From Pleurodeles waltl (lineage: Eukaryota > Chordata > Amphibia > Caudata > Salamandridae): 64,000 bases of DNA. The translations under genes and the position numbers were made by a program. The notes under the pieces are model-generated. The model saw nothing but the letters and a program-made list of their open reading frames with translations. It was not told the DNA's origin and searched no databases. Shown here piece after piece: positions 21,345 to 33,092 of this stretch (position 1 is the first letter of the stretch; every line of letters begins with the position of its first letter). The stretch spans positions 1,578,742,049 through 1,578,806,048 of the forward strand of contig NC_090445.1 in the NCBI RefSeq assembly GCF_031143425.1, written 5' to 3'.

Positions 21345-21916
21345 TTGATGAAGCAGAAAATGAAGGTTTTGATTTATTAACGCTTAAACGTAGTGCTGAA
21401 ATAATCATGTGTGACATTAACCGAACTAATTAAGATTGTACGGGGACAAAATGTGCCCTCAGAGTAGTTTGCCATCATTTATATGCGTGCTTTATATAAC
21501 GTGGTGTATTAGAATTGCACTAATCCGACATAATCATAAACGTGTGCTACGATTTGCCTATTCGAAATGCTTTAGCTTAGCCTGACTTTAGCAGAGGCTT
21601 TGGCCTAGTCGCCTGGTCTCACGGTTTAGATGCTCGTATTTTTCCACTGTGCTATTAAACGTGTATTTTAGCTTGAAGCTGTACTTTTCCACAGAAACTG
21701 TTCACATGCTTATCTTAAAGTTAGTGCCAGCCTGGCATATTTTCTCTTTAATTCAAGGTCGACTTGCAGGTGCGGACAATGGAGGCTCTGAAAGTGAGCT
21801 AATTGGGAGACAATGTTGCAATTTGCGTACCCATCTCCAAGGATAATGTATGCTTAAGTAAAAGCTTGAGAACTGTCGTTTTTGATTGGTCAATTTGAAG
21901 CTAACCTATGAACCCT

Positions 21917-21957
21917 CCAATGGAGACCCTACAGGACTCGAACTATTGGCTATAAAA
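21917..21957 (+). promoter_or_regulatory. LTR core promoter (CCAAT and TATA boxes)
   Basis: CCAAT at 21917-21921 and TATAAAA at 21951-21957, spaced 29 bp apart. Transcription would be expected to begin near 21980. Confidence 0.65.
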
Positions 21958-22688
21958 ATCAGGTGCACGAGAAGAAGGTAGCCATTTGCCCGCGATTACG
22001 AACATTCGGACATCGTAGCTATTATGGCCACTTTGCTGCGACGCCATTTTGAGAGACTTTGATTCTTCCTCTAATCGAGAGGAAGAGACTTTAAATGATT
22101 CTTGCCCTAGAGACTGTAACTTTGATTTGATCCCTTTGCATGAAGTGATAGTTTTACCTTGCCGCCGTGAGGCAATTGCCCCGTCCACCCCTGCCCCTTT
22201 GCCCCGTCCCAGGCCGATCGAAACGGTACCCATGATGACCGAAGAACGGTACCTGTGAGACGAAGACTTCCTTGTATGCTGATCGTAATTGGTAAATATG
22301 AAAGGAAATTGTAAAATTGCATTGTGTTTCTTTTAGGTAACCAACTGCTGATTTTGATAAGATCCCTAGTTAGGAGTTTTCTAAATTAATGTTGCTAAAT
22401 TGTTTTTGCATGAAGTCCCACATGCCGATGCTAATTTGAAGTTAGACGAGGATTCCATATGTCGCACGATGCAATTTGAGATCTTGTTATGCTGACTAAA
22501 TGTATGCTATTAGTTCATTACAGATGATCGTATTAGTGATTTGCATTGCTATTATCGAATGCCTCGTGATTCAAATGCTTCATAGATTACACTTGTTTCG
22601 ACGTTATGGGCAGCTATTAATGTTCATATATGTTTATCATTTGGTGTTGAGACACATTTATATTGTGCTAGCTTTGTTAATATAGGGA

Positions 22689-22714
22689 AATAAATTCACT
22701 AACTTTGCAATAAA
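22689..22714 (+). terminator. LTR polyadenylation signals
   Basis: Two AATAAA hexamers (22689-22694, 22709-22714) followed by GGTGTGGTTATT. The first is conserved in the solo LTR, where it reads on the minus strand at 31848-31853. Confidence 0.65.
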
Positions 22715-22975
22715 CTGGTGTGGTTATTCCTGACTGAAAGGTCAGGGTTCGCCGAAATGTATTCTGGATTAATTGTAAAGTGTTATGTTGTTCAAGGTGT
22801 TGCTTATGTTCGTTATTGATTATTGATTTTTTATGAAATCGATTGGTTAAGAGTACAGAGAGTTCCCACTAAGTCAAAAGATTCATCGGCCTAAAGAGCG
22901 TCCAAACACAGGTAAATTATTACTACGGACCGCTCTATCAGAGGTAAGATTGCCATGAAAACCATAGCGATAGGT

Positions 22976-23155
22976 GGGGTCATTATCCCGTGGGTGGGGC
23001 AGTGCCGGCTGTTACCGCCCTGACTGACGGAGTGGTACATTGACAGTTTGGCTTTAGTCAAACCTCCAATGTAATATTTTGGGGAAAGGTACCGCCAGCC
23101 TGTTGGCAGTACCTTTCTCCAAAATACCACTGTCCGCCAGGGTCCTAATGACCCC
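22976..23155. mobile_element. MITE with GGGGTCATTA ends
   Basis: Bounded by ggggtcattat and ctaatgacccc. The interior contains a palindrome around ggtaccgccagcctgttggcagtacc. It shares its ends with the larger element at 50998-51547 (ccgccagggtc.taatgacccc), so the two belong to one family. It lies about 70 bp beyond the ERV 3' LTR. Confidence 0.65.
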
Positions 23156-26100
23156 CATTGTCTTTATAACACACAACTGGGAGGGTTAGAAGGGCTGGTG
23201 TGTAAGTAGGTGTAGTTGAGGCACTAGTGTATACATTGGGTAGGGCTACTAGGGTGAAGTCAGGCTACTTGGATATATAACTCAGCAGAGGACAGTAGTG
23301 AAGTAAAATACATCGGTAAGCATCCTCAAAACTTTGAAGGGTGAACATTCACAACTTCATGAAACTTCAAACTTTCCCACCTTTGCAAAACCTTATCCTT
23401 TCAAGAAAATGCATGCAAAAGCGTTTTTGCAGAGCATGTTATTGAGAGACAATTATTTCATAAAATTGTACGTACTTCACCAACTTCAACTTGTCTCAGC
23501 ATTACAAATTTCACACATCCCTACTTGATACGAGTAGAGCTCATAAGTTATATAACCTGCCATGTGTCCCAGCGGTATCTAAATATGCAGATCTGTAGTA
23601 GCTGAACATTGAGCCCATTTTTTAAACTAACCATTGACCTTTAAACAGGTTTGATGTCTCTTTTTTTCAATTAGGTTGGTCAGCTTATGGGCTTTACTTG
23701 ATTTTGTGAAGATTTGCCTGGAAACTCAACCAAAGGGCAAACGTCCGATAACTTGTGCACTCTTCCACCCATCTTTCAGCTCTGCTATTGACTCGAGTTT
23801 GTAACAACGTATTAAGCAAGCTTGAAGGCACACCTGCAGCCTATATTTACCTAAAGAGGTCATTTTTATGTATTCTGATAGTGCTTAGCATGTGCTTGCT
23901 ACATTATTGTTGTACCTAATCAGCCTAAGAGGGTACTAGGACCATTTCATTTATGTTTATTTCTTAGTTTAGCTGAAATACTTCAAAACATGTAACTAAA
24001 AGATAGGGGACCTGATGGAACATTGAGGAATAAGGAAAGGAGGAAAGTCCACCTGTGGAATTGCAACTATAATATGGATATTATTGCAGATGTAAAATGA
24101 ATTGGTGAATCCGTCCCCAGATCCAGTACGTTCTGCATAAAATGGAGAATTTCTCATTATCTGCAGGTTCACAAGCCTGCACCAATTTATTTTCTCTGAT
24201 TGGACATTAGATTATTGATTGTTTTTGCTTGTGTCATACAGTAGCTCAGGTATAATCAACTCAACCTACTGCCACCTGGAGTAAGTCCTAAGTGCTCAAG
24301 TCTACCATTTGAGGGTCAGGTATTCACATGGAGTGATTTGTCATCCATAAGGAGTGTAATAGTACCAGTGGGACGAGAGCCACCAGTAGTAAATAACAGC
24401 ACGCACTACTGACTGCTCCACGGCATGCCCTGCTGATAATCATTCCTCAGCCAGAAGACAAGTAGAGGCAAATCGTTTTGTAGTGCTCAGGACACATACC
24501 TTTTTGTTTAAAATGTGACTACATACCACTTCCTCCATAAGGCAGAGACACAAGCCTATATGCAACAAAGATTTATTGTATAGTCGGTTAATTCTCTCAC
24601 AGAACAATGTAATGTATTGTTGGTATGGGAGGAAAAGGGCAAGACTGATTTGCCATAAATTGTGAGGGGTACCTGTGGAGGGTCATCTTAAGTCACAGTG
24701 GCAGGGACATGGACAGAGCATCAACGCCACTTGATCAAATTTGTCCGGGTAGCTGAGTTGATGCTATGCACTCAATGACTTGTAAGGAAATCATTGGTTG
24801 TCCGCATGACCCACTTTTATCCTCGAAACAACTTTGTATTTGCTATTGACTTACAAGAAGGACCACGAGTGTGAAGTGCAAAAAATTAATATGTTTTCAG
24901 CAGCTGTTTTTACTTTGTGTTCTTTGACTCAATGTCCTTGAAACCAGGGACAGCAAGTTGAGTTGCAAGGGTAGCAAAGGGCAAGCCAGTGTCAGCATTA
25001 GCTGCCAGCTGGCTAGCTGATGTCCAGGAGAAATGTTTTTGTACTATTAATCAGAGAGGAAAAAAGGGAGTATAAGGGAAACTGAAACACTGATAATTGT
25101 TCTAGGCACTTTCATTTTCTTAAGATTAGTACACTTGTCTCATTGCAAACAAGGACTTGCAAATCGTTCTTGTACCAACCTCTGAAACCAAAGAAAAAAC
25201 AGAGGCCTTGCTTTTTTTAAATGAAGACATAAGTTGCTGACATGTTTGAATGTGTTAAACCCTGTAGTGAGGTCCTTCTGCAATAACGGGCTTGTGAATG
25301 CATGTCTGGACATAGATTGCTACTCAGAAAGATGTGTAATTCAATCAAAAAAGGAACACTCAGGTCTTAACTGTAAGAGCTTGTCCTCACAGACCAGGAG
25401 CACAGGAAACCAATGTAGGCCTCAACATTAGTTTTTATGTCACAGTGAGTTACGGACCACTTGTAGCATAATTAAGCCTGAGTGAGATTTGAGTCGGTTC
25501 CTTTTCAGAGATTATGCAAAACGGCCAAAAAGTCCACAAAAATACTCATAATTGTGCGAAATGCCAATCCAGCTTTTTGCAATATCTTTCATCAGAAAAC
25601 GCGTCCTTGTGCCCATTTTGGACAAGTGAAGGTTCGGCTTCTGCCACCACCAACCCAATATACACAATTTCTGTAAGTACCTACCTGTACTTATTTGTGC
25701 CTTCGGTTTCCTTTGCTCATTTTTCCAGCCAAACTGTATTATTTGCCTACAGATGGTCAAACACCTTCTATGCACTTGGCATGAGTTTTTCCTCACCCGT
25801 TAGGATGATAGATACCTTCGTTCTACCTGACTATTTTCTTAAACTCTGTCATATTATATGTATTTGATTATTATCACAGAGGTTCTTGTTCCTAACTGTC
25901 TAGTGATTCAGTTCATTTGGTTATCTTCTGTGCTCTCCTCATTGCTTTCAGTCCTGAAAACGACATTTGTCCACACCCTTAGGGTCGAAACATCATTGAC
26001 ATAGTCACAGCAAAGAAAGGACAACTGTTTAATTTTTTGATATGTAGGTTTACATCTCCATGACCTTTAATTCTTTCATGTATACTTTTCACTCAAAATT

Positions 26101-26287
26101 GTACAGAGTCCTCCGCTGTTACCTTTCTTTTTGTTGTGTATTTGACCACCTTTGTGGCCCATAATTTTGCCAGCACGGTGTAGTCACTTTACTTTCTGAG
26201 CAGATGTTTTGATTGCAATTAATCTTATAAATGATGTTTTTTACTGTTAAAATATATTATATTCATACCCCCCTGGCAATTGACTCT
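23156..26287. other. No recognisable feature
   Basis: About 3.1 kb without coding potential, terminal repeats or RNA genes that I can identify. Short open frames here have no domain-like content. Confidence 0.45.
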
Positions 26288-26682
26288 GGGCCTCATTACA
26301 AGGCTGGCAGTCACAAGACCGCCGGCCTCCCGGTAGCGGTTGGACCACCGTGGCTGTGGAGGTCCAATCACCACATTACAAGTTTTATGGTTGGATGGCG
26401 GTCCGACTGCCCTCTCCACCAGGGTCCTGAATCCCGACAGGGTGGTGGCGGTCTTGGTTGCAATAAGCCATGGCAGTGCTGAAATCAGTGCCACCCTGCT
26501 GATTACAACCTTGTTCTCTGCCATCCTCTTCATGGCGGTTTCCCCACCATGAAAAGGCTGGTGGAGAACAAGTGCAGGGGGGCATGGGAAGTTCAGGGAC
26601 CCCCCTGTCCAGCTCCACCTGAATGTGTACTGTCTGCTTTACAAAGAGTGCGCATTCCGATGGTGCTGTTCGGCCCCCTCTA
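26288..26682 (-). mobile_element. Truncated copy of the GGGCCTNATTA MITE family
   Basis: Starts gggcctcattacaaggctggc and ends within cggccccctct. Read on the minus strand it parallels the element at 55101-55610: shared pieces include catgaaaaggctgg, gtgcgcattc and cggcccc. Its far terminal repeat is missing. Confidence 0.6.
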
Positions 26683-29559
26683 AGAAACAACAATCCTATC
26701 CTTCATTGCCCTAGAGAGAATGTTCTAGTACCTTGGAAACCATGCACTATCCTAGGTAATAAAACCCGTGAGACAGACAGCTCCAGGCTTCAAAACAGTT
26801 GTCCTCAATGAAGGGCTCCTTCTTTTTTTCTCCTACTCCTGATTGCCTGAGATATCTCTGTTTACTTGCTACTGATCTTCTGGCCATACACTTGAATTCT
26901 GATACTCTTAGTTTACTGAGCTTTTTTTTCCTCTTTTGACGTCGGATTGGGTTATAATGCTTTATCTTTCTTTTTGGGTACATCATTTTTGATGCTAACT
27001 TCTTTGTGACAATTCTATAGAATGTGAGTTTTGCCTTTTTGGAGGTTTATGACTGACTTTTGTTCTATTGAGTTTCTATTGGATACTGGTTTTGTAACTA
27101 GAATCGGAATATAATTGCCTTTTGTGCATTTATGCCTGTTCTGTGGAATTTCTATTGGATTCTAGTGTTGCACCAATAGTGTACTAGCATGGAAGTATTC
27201 TCTAATGTCTTCACTTGTTCTTTGGGGCAGTGTGATCTTTAACTGGTGCTTTGTTAAACTGTTCTCTGACGACCATGTGTTTAGGACAGGCAGCTCTGGA
27301 AAGGAAAATATGGAGTAGTGCTATCAACATATAACCTTTTTCTTTGTTAATTGATTGTCAATCTTAGTCTAATGTGTATTGTATCTATTTCAATTGTGCA
27401 TGACTTCTTCTTTAATATTTTGGCACATGAAATAAGTGTAATTTATTTAAATACACTGTAATCTGAAGTTACTGTTATTTTAACTTTGGTACCTGTGACA
27501 TTTTGTGCTCTACGATTACAACACATCTGACAAATTGTGCTTCAAGCTATCTGTTTACTTTTGCCAGCCCATGCTATCTAGTTCATGTAGTTTTCTCTGG
27601 TACCTTTCCTTCTACTAATTATTTGCTTCTCTTTTCCACCCTTGGTTGGAGTCTTGTTGTTAGCGTCCCCATCCTTTATCCTGACCACCCAATTGCCTTT
27701 CTGTAGGGACCCTTCAATGTTGATGCCGAGGTCATGTAAGTCTATCGTCATACCATTATGATCATGGGCATTAATTAGCAATCTTCCAGAGTAGAAGATT
27801 TAAAAGTGCGTTGTCCATGACACCGCCCTTTCTACTACTGGGCGGAAAGGTGTCATGAGGTATGGCTGAGGATAGCTGTGTCCTCTCTGAAATTCTGAAG
27901 CTAAGTTTAAAAGGCAACTTACTATTTTTATTAACAGTGTAATTTAGGTTTGACAAAACCACATGAACAGATAAAGTTGATATTTAAAACAGGAAAGGTT
28001 TCACATTTTACATAAAAACTTAAAACAGCTCTTTTAAGCATTTTCAAAATGTACTAACATTCTTACTTAAGGGTCTGTCACCAGAATGTATTTAAACTTT
28101 GGCTAGGTCATTTTTATCCAACATACTCCCAGACTCTGTATGCTGCAAAATTGTTAAAGTGTGATTGCACATAAAAAGGCATATTCCATTATTACAAACA
28201 CAACAGATTTGAGGAACATACAGGTTCGCGCGCGATACACAATGCTAGTCCCATGCCAATATGGCAGTGTTAGATTCAAATTTGCTTAGTCAGTATTCAT
28301 AAATTATTTGGTCGTTTCAATGGGAAACAGCGTTTGGTATACAAACTAGAAGATTGCTTACACATCAAAGTGCCAGCATGTGTAAATGTAATTATTTGGT
28401 GTTTCATGCGAGTTTTGACCTTCACATTTAAATATCTGCACAGTGACATTCCATAATAATCATTACACAAAGATACATGTACATCATCTATGTGTATAGC
28501 CTTTTTACGTGATTCAGAATATAGCATACACAATGTACAAGCTATTGCTGTTGAAGGCTTACAAAAATATGAGCATCGGTACTAATTACTCTAAGTCGAG
28601 GTTAGAGTTATCTTTGATCTCAAAATCTGAGCTGAAGCAGATTTGTGTAAGTGAAACTAAGTGGACAGTATTGTTGCTGCCACGGAATCTATTGATATAC
28701 ATTTATATGATAGACAGTTTAATTTTTCTGCAATAGAGAGTGGTATGTGTTCCTCATATGTTACCCTTTAGAGAAAATACTCCACCAAGAAACCACATAA
28801 ACGTTCTAGGCATGTGGCCAAATACCATTAATTGTGGTTTGTTTAGCTGTATTATAAGTGAATTATGTGCTGTGTGCAAGAAAAATTCTCAATGTCCATT
28901 TGACACCAATTGGAGTTTTTCCTCGAATAAAAATGTTGCTACACCACTTCAAATGGGGGAAAGACGCATCCCTCAGCTCTTTCATTTGTTAAATCCATTA
29001 GATATAAATGAAATAACAAGAACGTGAGGACGCCACCCACACTCATGTCTCTATCAAATCACACTTTCAAGCTTACTTAAATCCATTTACCCAGCTTTCA
29101 AAGTACAACTCACAAATGACGTTGATGCCTGACCAACTATGTGCAATAATTTCTTTCATGGCAATTATATATCTAATGTGTGAAGTGCATTTACATAGAC
29201 CAAAAATGCACAGCATACAAATCATGACCCTCCTTTCTTGCCACATGTCAGGGCTGTGGACTAACTGGTAAAAGTATATGCATTCTACATAAATCGGTCC
29301 ATGCATCTGAACCCAGGAGTCCTTGCTCATAGGGAAATTGCTCAGGAAAAAGCTATCTTCTCAATAACCCAGGGTGAGAATTTACCCACAGAAATGAGGA
29401 TCTCTTGGATGGTGACTTGGGGTTAGCAATGAAGCACGTGCAAGGTAGGATGGATTTCTGGCAAACCCTTCCCAGCTGTTAATTACTTTTTCCTGAATGG
29501 TGGACTAAGCCAACAATAGAAGTGGTGAGTGACTCGGAGGGAAATATGGCGGTTGTACA
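26683..29559. other. No recognisable feature
   Basis: About 2.9 kb of AT-rich sequence. Open frames up to 95 codons show no recognisable domains. A short CpG-rich string, cgcgcgcg-like, occurs near 28227. Confidence 0.4.
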
Positions 29560-31645
29560 CTAGCAGGCCACAAGCTCCTGACGGTGGCGATGTAATCCTT
29601 CAAGTACACTGACTCTTCTCAGCCCTGCCTGCCCTCCGGCGCTGTGTCTTAAAGGTGTCAGAAAGTAAAATAAAAAACCTAAAAACTGAAAACGAAAAAA
29701 AATACTAAAACTACTTCTCTCCTTCTTCCGATGTCTGAGTACCTTCACCTAAATCTCTTGTTCTCGCTCAGCTCTCCTGCTGGAAGTACACCACGGGGGA
29801 GATCTGGCATGGGTGGCAGGTTCTTGCTCGGGTCCTGTGTGGCAGAGCCAGCACAAGCCTTTGAGGTGCAGGACCTTGCAGGTGTCTCTAAAATTTTGGG
29901 AGAGTGATTTCTTCAAAGCCTTGCTGGCTGGGTGCCTGCAAACTGGAAAGAGCGAGATCGACTTCTTTGTTTGGGGGCCATACATCGGGGACAGGAAGAA
30001 AGTGATCTTTGGACTGCAATTCAGTCTGTGCATATGCTGACCCTTATTGGTAAGATAGTCCGGGAACAAGATCGACATCCCAGATACTCGCAGCGCACTG
30101 TCCCTATTAGGTTCTCTGCTGTCTCTGAAGAACATTCGGGGCCCAATGCTAACTGTTTCCAAAGAGCCCCTGAAAATACATCAACAAAGGATAGCAGTAC
30201 TAGGAAGGATGCTGGGCTGCCCACATTTAAATGATTAGTAGAAAGGAAGTATTCTGGTAAGGCAAAAGGACCCTCCGTTGCTGAAGGCAGGAGTAATAAA
30301 ATGCCCCCTGTACTTCTCAAAATCACTCCATCATTAAACTCCTTTTCTAAGGCTATGGCCTCATCTTCCCCCTCGCAGAATTTGGAGGGGAGCCCCTTGT
30401 TCAAAATTCAGCAGAATACAGCCTTGCGATTGGGGGTACTGTAAGTGTGCCCCCTGCTAGTACTATTGAAGTACAATATGTATTGGTGGCTGATACTAAC
30501 TAATCTATTCCCCAGAAAACTACCAGTAATAGCTTTGAGGTCCTTGCACCACTTTTGGGGAATGAGAGTGGGTGCAAAACCAGCCCACAAAGAGAAGAAC
30601 AAGCTGGTGCAGCTCTATTGTCAAAAAACAGTAAAGAGACGGATGAAACCACCGCTGGGCCCACCCAGTCTGATTGACCCTTGGGATTGATCCTGCTGGG
30701 CCTCAAAACAGAGATCCAAAACAGGTTTGAGGTCTCTTAGGGTAATCAGATAAGAAAGCTGGGTGAGGTAGTGGAACATATTGAAGTATTGGAAGACACA
30801 CTCACTCAGGTCAAGCAGGATGTACAGAAATATGCAACAGATATCACCATGCTGGCAAGGCAAAATCAAATCCTGAGAGAGGATGTTGAAAGACTCGAGA
30901 ATTATTCACAGAGGAATAATCTCCAAATTCTTAATGCCCTGAAATCAGAGGAAAAAGGGGATATAAGGAATTTTGTAATACCGTTACTGAAGGATGTTGT
31001 CCTCAAAGATCTGCCAGATGTGAATCTTAAGCAGGAGCTACAGAGAACCCACTGACATTCTGGAGGAATCCCAACTGTTAAAAAAAAAAAAAAACCTAGA
31101 CAGAGTCTGATAAATTTCTTGTTGCAGACAGTGAAACAGCTCATCTTAAGTACTACGCTGACAAATTGTCCATAACCACCAGTGGGTTCACCTTCATTGT
31201 AAGGTCAGACATATGCGAGCCACAGAACAGCATCAGTCGGATCTTGGCAGGAAAATGGACAAACCTAATAAGTTGAGAGGTAAAACACAATTAAGACTTG
31301 CGGTCTGCTCCACAAATTGTAGAACAACCAGATGTACAACTATCAGAAACTGGAAGCCATTGAAGCTTTAATTGAGTCTATTAAAAAAGACTCTACTCTT
31401 TGAGACAGCCTTTTAGCACGGTGATTCAAACCAAGGGTTGGGGAACGGAAGGAGGTTGAGAGTGCACTTTAAATTTTGATTTTTCCTCAGGTTGAGTGTT
31501 CTAACAGCATTCTATAATGCCAGTTAGTAGTTTGATGGTTTCCTGTGGGTGTGGGGGGGCTTGTGGGAAGCATTTTGGTAATAAGAAAAACAATGGTACT
31601 CATCATCACCCTATCAACTTACTCGCAATTTCTTCTTTTTGGTAA

Positions 31646-33092
31646 TGCTAGCGCGCCTGGTCCTTAGTAAGTAAACTTACAAGGGGACACGTATAGGTCA
31701 ATTAACCTTTTGGATCGCATGGAATAACCTAGTCATGTAATGACTACTGAAAGCTATAATCAGCATAAACAATCATTAACTTTCAATTAACAACATCTAT
31801 AATCATCTATTCATGAATAACCACAGCTCGGTAAAGAGATTAACAATTTTATTTCCCTATTGATTACAATACTAAATCATCTGTTAGACAAACTTTATTC
31901 AATCATCTCAGTTATTAATTCATTAATAAAGCGTCAAATACATAACTCAAAGAAAACATATGCTTGATTTCTTCTACATAAGCCAAAATATTCCAGCATC
32001 AATAGCAGAGTTCAGCAGATAGCTTGTCAGTCATTTGTCACTGTCAACGTCACCCTTAAAAACCTACCTAACCAAGATTAGCATTAGCATGTGGGACTTC
32101 ATGCAAAACAATTTAGAGAAAACATGAATTTGGAAAACATCTTTCAAAGTGAGAATCTATAGTCAGCGCAGCTGGTACCTATACGAAAAGGCACAATTAG
32201 TCAGTCACATTTTCATAGCTACCTATCCACAGAATGGATCAGCAACAAAGTCAGTCTTCGTCTTCAGGTCATCAATTGATCATCTACGCATCAGGCTCTC
32301 AAGAGAATGAGCCCAATGAAAGAATCTCGAACAGCGTTTCCTTACGTCCTCAATTCTCCCCTTGCATCTGAAGTTTTAGCCCCTTGTCATGACTTTTTAT
32401 TAGAGTCTCCCAGTCCATCCCCCTAATTCCCAATTGGCCAGTCAGTCAGCAGATATGACTTTAACCTATAATATTTGTTTACCAAATCTATGAATTTTAA
32501 TATCAGTCCTTTCACAAGATGCAGATTGGTCCGCGTTACGATGTCCTCATCATCCGGCTCTTCAGGTATCGAAATTGTTGCATGTTCCTCTTCAGTCAGT
32601 GCCTCCATTGTTCAAGTCCTGGGAAAGTACATTTACCCTACCCTACACATAATTGTATCAAATTGTCTTCATCAACTCCTGTCCGCCGGTACATTGCAGA
32701 AAATTCCAGCTAAGCAACTTTAACATCTGGTGAATCAAAGACGGGTCATACATCCAGCTTCTTGCAATGCGTTTAGTATTTCAGCTCTCTGTGTGCGAGG
32801 CCTAGGAAGACTAGGCCATAATTTCAGCTAAGTTAGCACTACAAGTTAAGGTAAAACATAGGTTATACATTTCAATATGACATATTATTACATTATTCTT
32901 GTATATTTTTCATCATTTCATACAGTATCAGTTATATTAGTACAATTTCATGTAAATGGCGGGCATGCACCGAGGGCACATTTTCAAACGTGCACATTAT
33001 TTTCTCTACGATTAATTTCCCTACAAACTTTTCATTATTCAAAACATATAAACATCATTTATAATTTTCTAACTAGCATATCTGCTTCAGCA
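31646..33092 (-). repeat. Solo LTR of the same ERV family, antisense
   Basis: A 1,447-bp LTR with TG..CA ends and a perfect 4-bp target duplication, GTAA (31642-31645 and 33093-33096). On the minus strand it aligns through its length with the 3' LTR at 21346. Shared landmarks are the TGCTGAAGCAGA start, AAAATGTGCCCTC, ACAATGGAGGC.CTGA, GCATGAAGTCCCACATGC and ATAGGGAAATAAA with the following GTGGTTATTC. A degraded TATA-like TAATAAAAAG sits on the minus strand near 32391. It interrupts the L1 endonuclease/ORF1 region, so it integrated after that L1 and then lost its interior, presumably by LTR-LTR recombination. Similarity is clear but imperfect, so it is an older or different subfamily. Confidence 0.88.
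32423..32608 (-). other. 61-codon acidic ORF inside the solo LTR U3
   Basis: Begins MEALTEEEHATISIPEEPDD on the minus strand. The homologous ATG in the 3' LTR of the provirus (near 21779) opens only MEALKVS before a stop. It may be a remnant of a U3-overlapping accessory gene or simply chance. No domain recognised. Confidence 0.25.

Larger units (their letters stand above)
11076..22904 (+). mobile_element. Class I (gamma/epsilon-like) endogenous retrovirus, 5' LTR not found
   Basis: An ~11.8-kb provirus-like unit in the order leader, gag, pro, RT, RNase H, integrase, env, polypurine tract, 3' LTR. Class I affinity is inferred from several features: Gag and Pol share one frame, NC has a single CCHC knuckle, integrase is followed by a WKGPF-type C-terminal module, and Env pairs a CXXC motif in SU with a C..CC motif in TM. 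The left boundary is uncertain. The 3' LTR ends near 22904, but no matching sequence exists upstream of gag, where an L2/CR1 LINE tail ends at about 10955. Either the 5' LTR was lost or the copy is truncated. Related copies persist as solo LTRs (see 31646-33092). Confidence 0.85.
21346..22904 (+). repeat. 3' LTR of the ERV (~1.56 kb)
   Basis: The start is set by the polypurine tract and by similarity to the solo LTR at 31646-33092 (TGATGAAGCAGAAAATG against TGCTGAAGCAGATATG). The end is placed at a terminal CA near 22904 by aligning the U5 ends; an error of a few bases is possible. U3 holds an inverted CCAAT (21885-21889), CCAAT (21917-21921) and TATAAAA (21951-21957). Polyadenylation signals AATAAA occur at 22689-22694 and 22709-22714, followed by a GT-rich stretch. 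This implies R of about 740 nt and U5 of about 170 nt, a much longer R than in most retroviruses. Confidence 0.8.
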
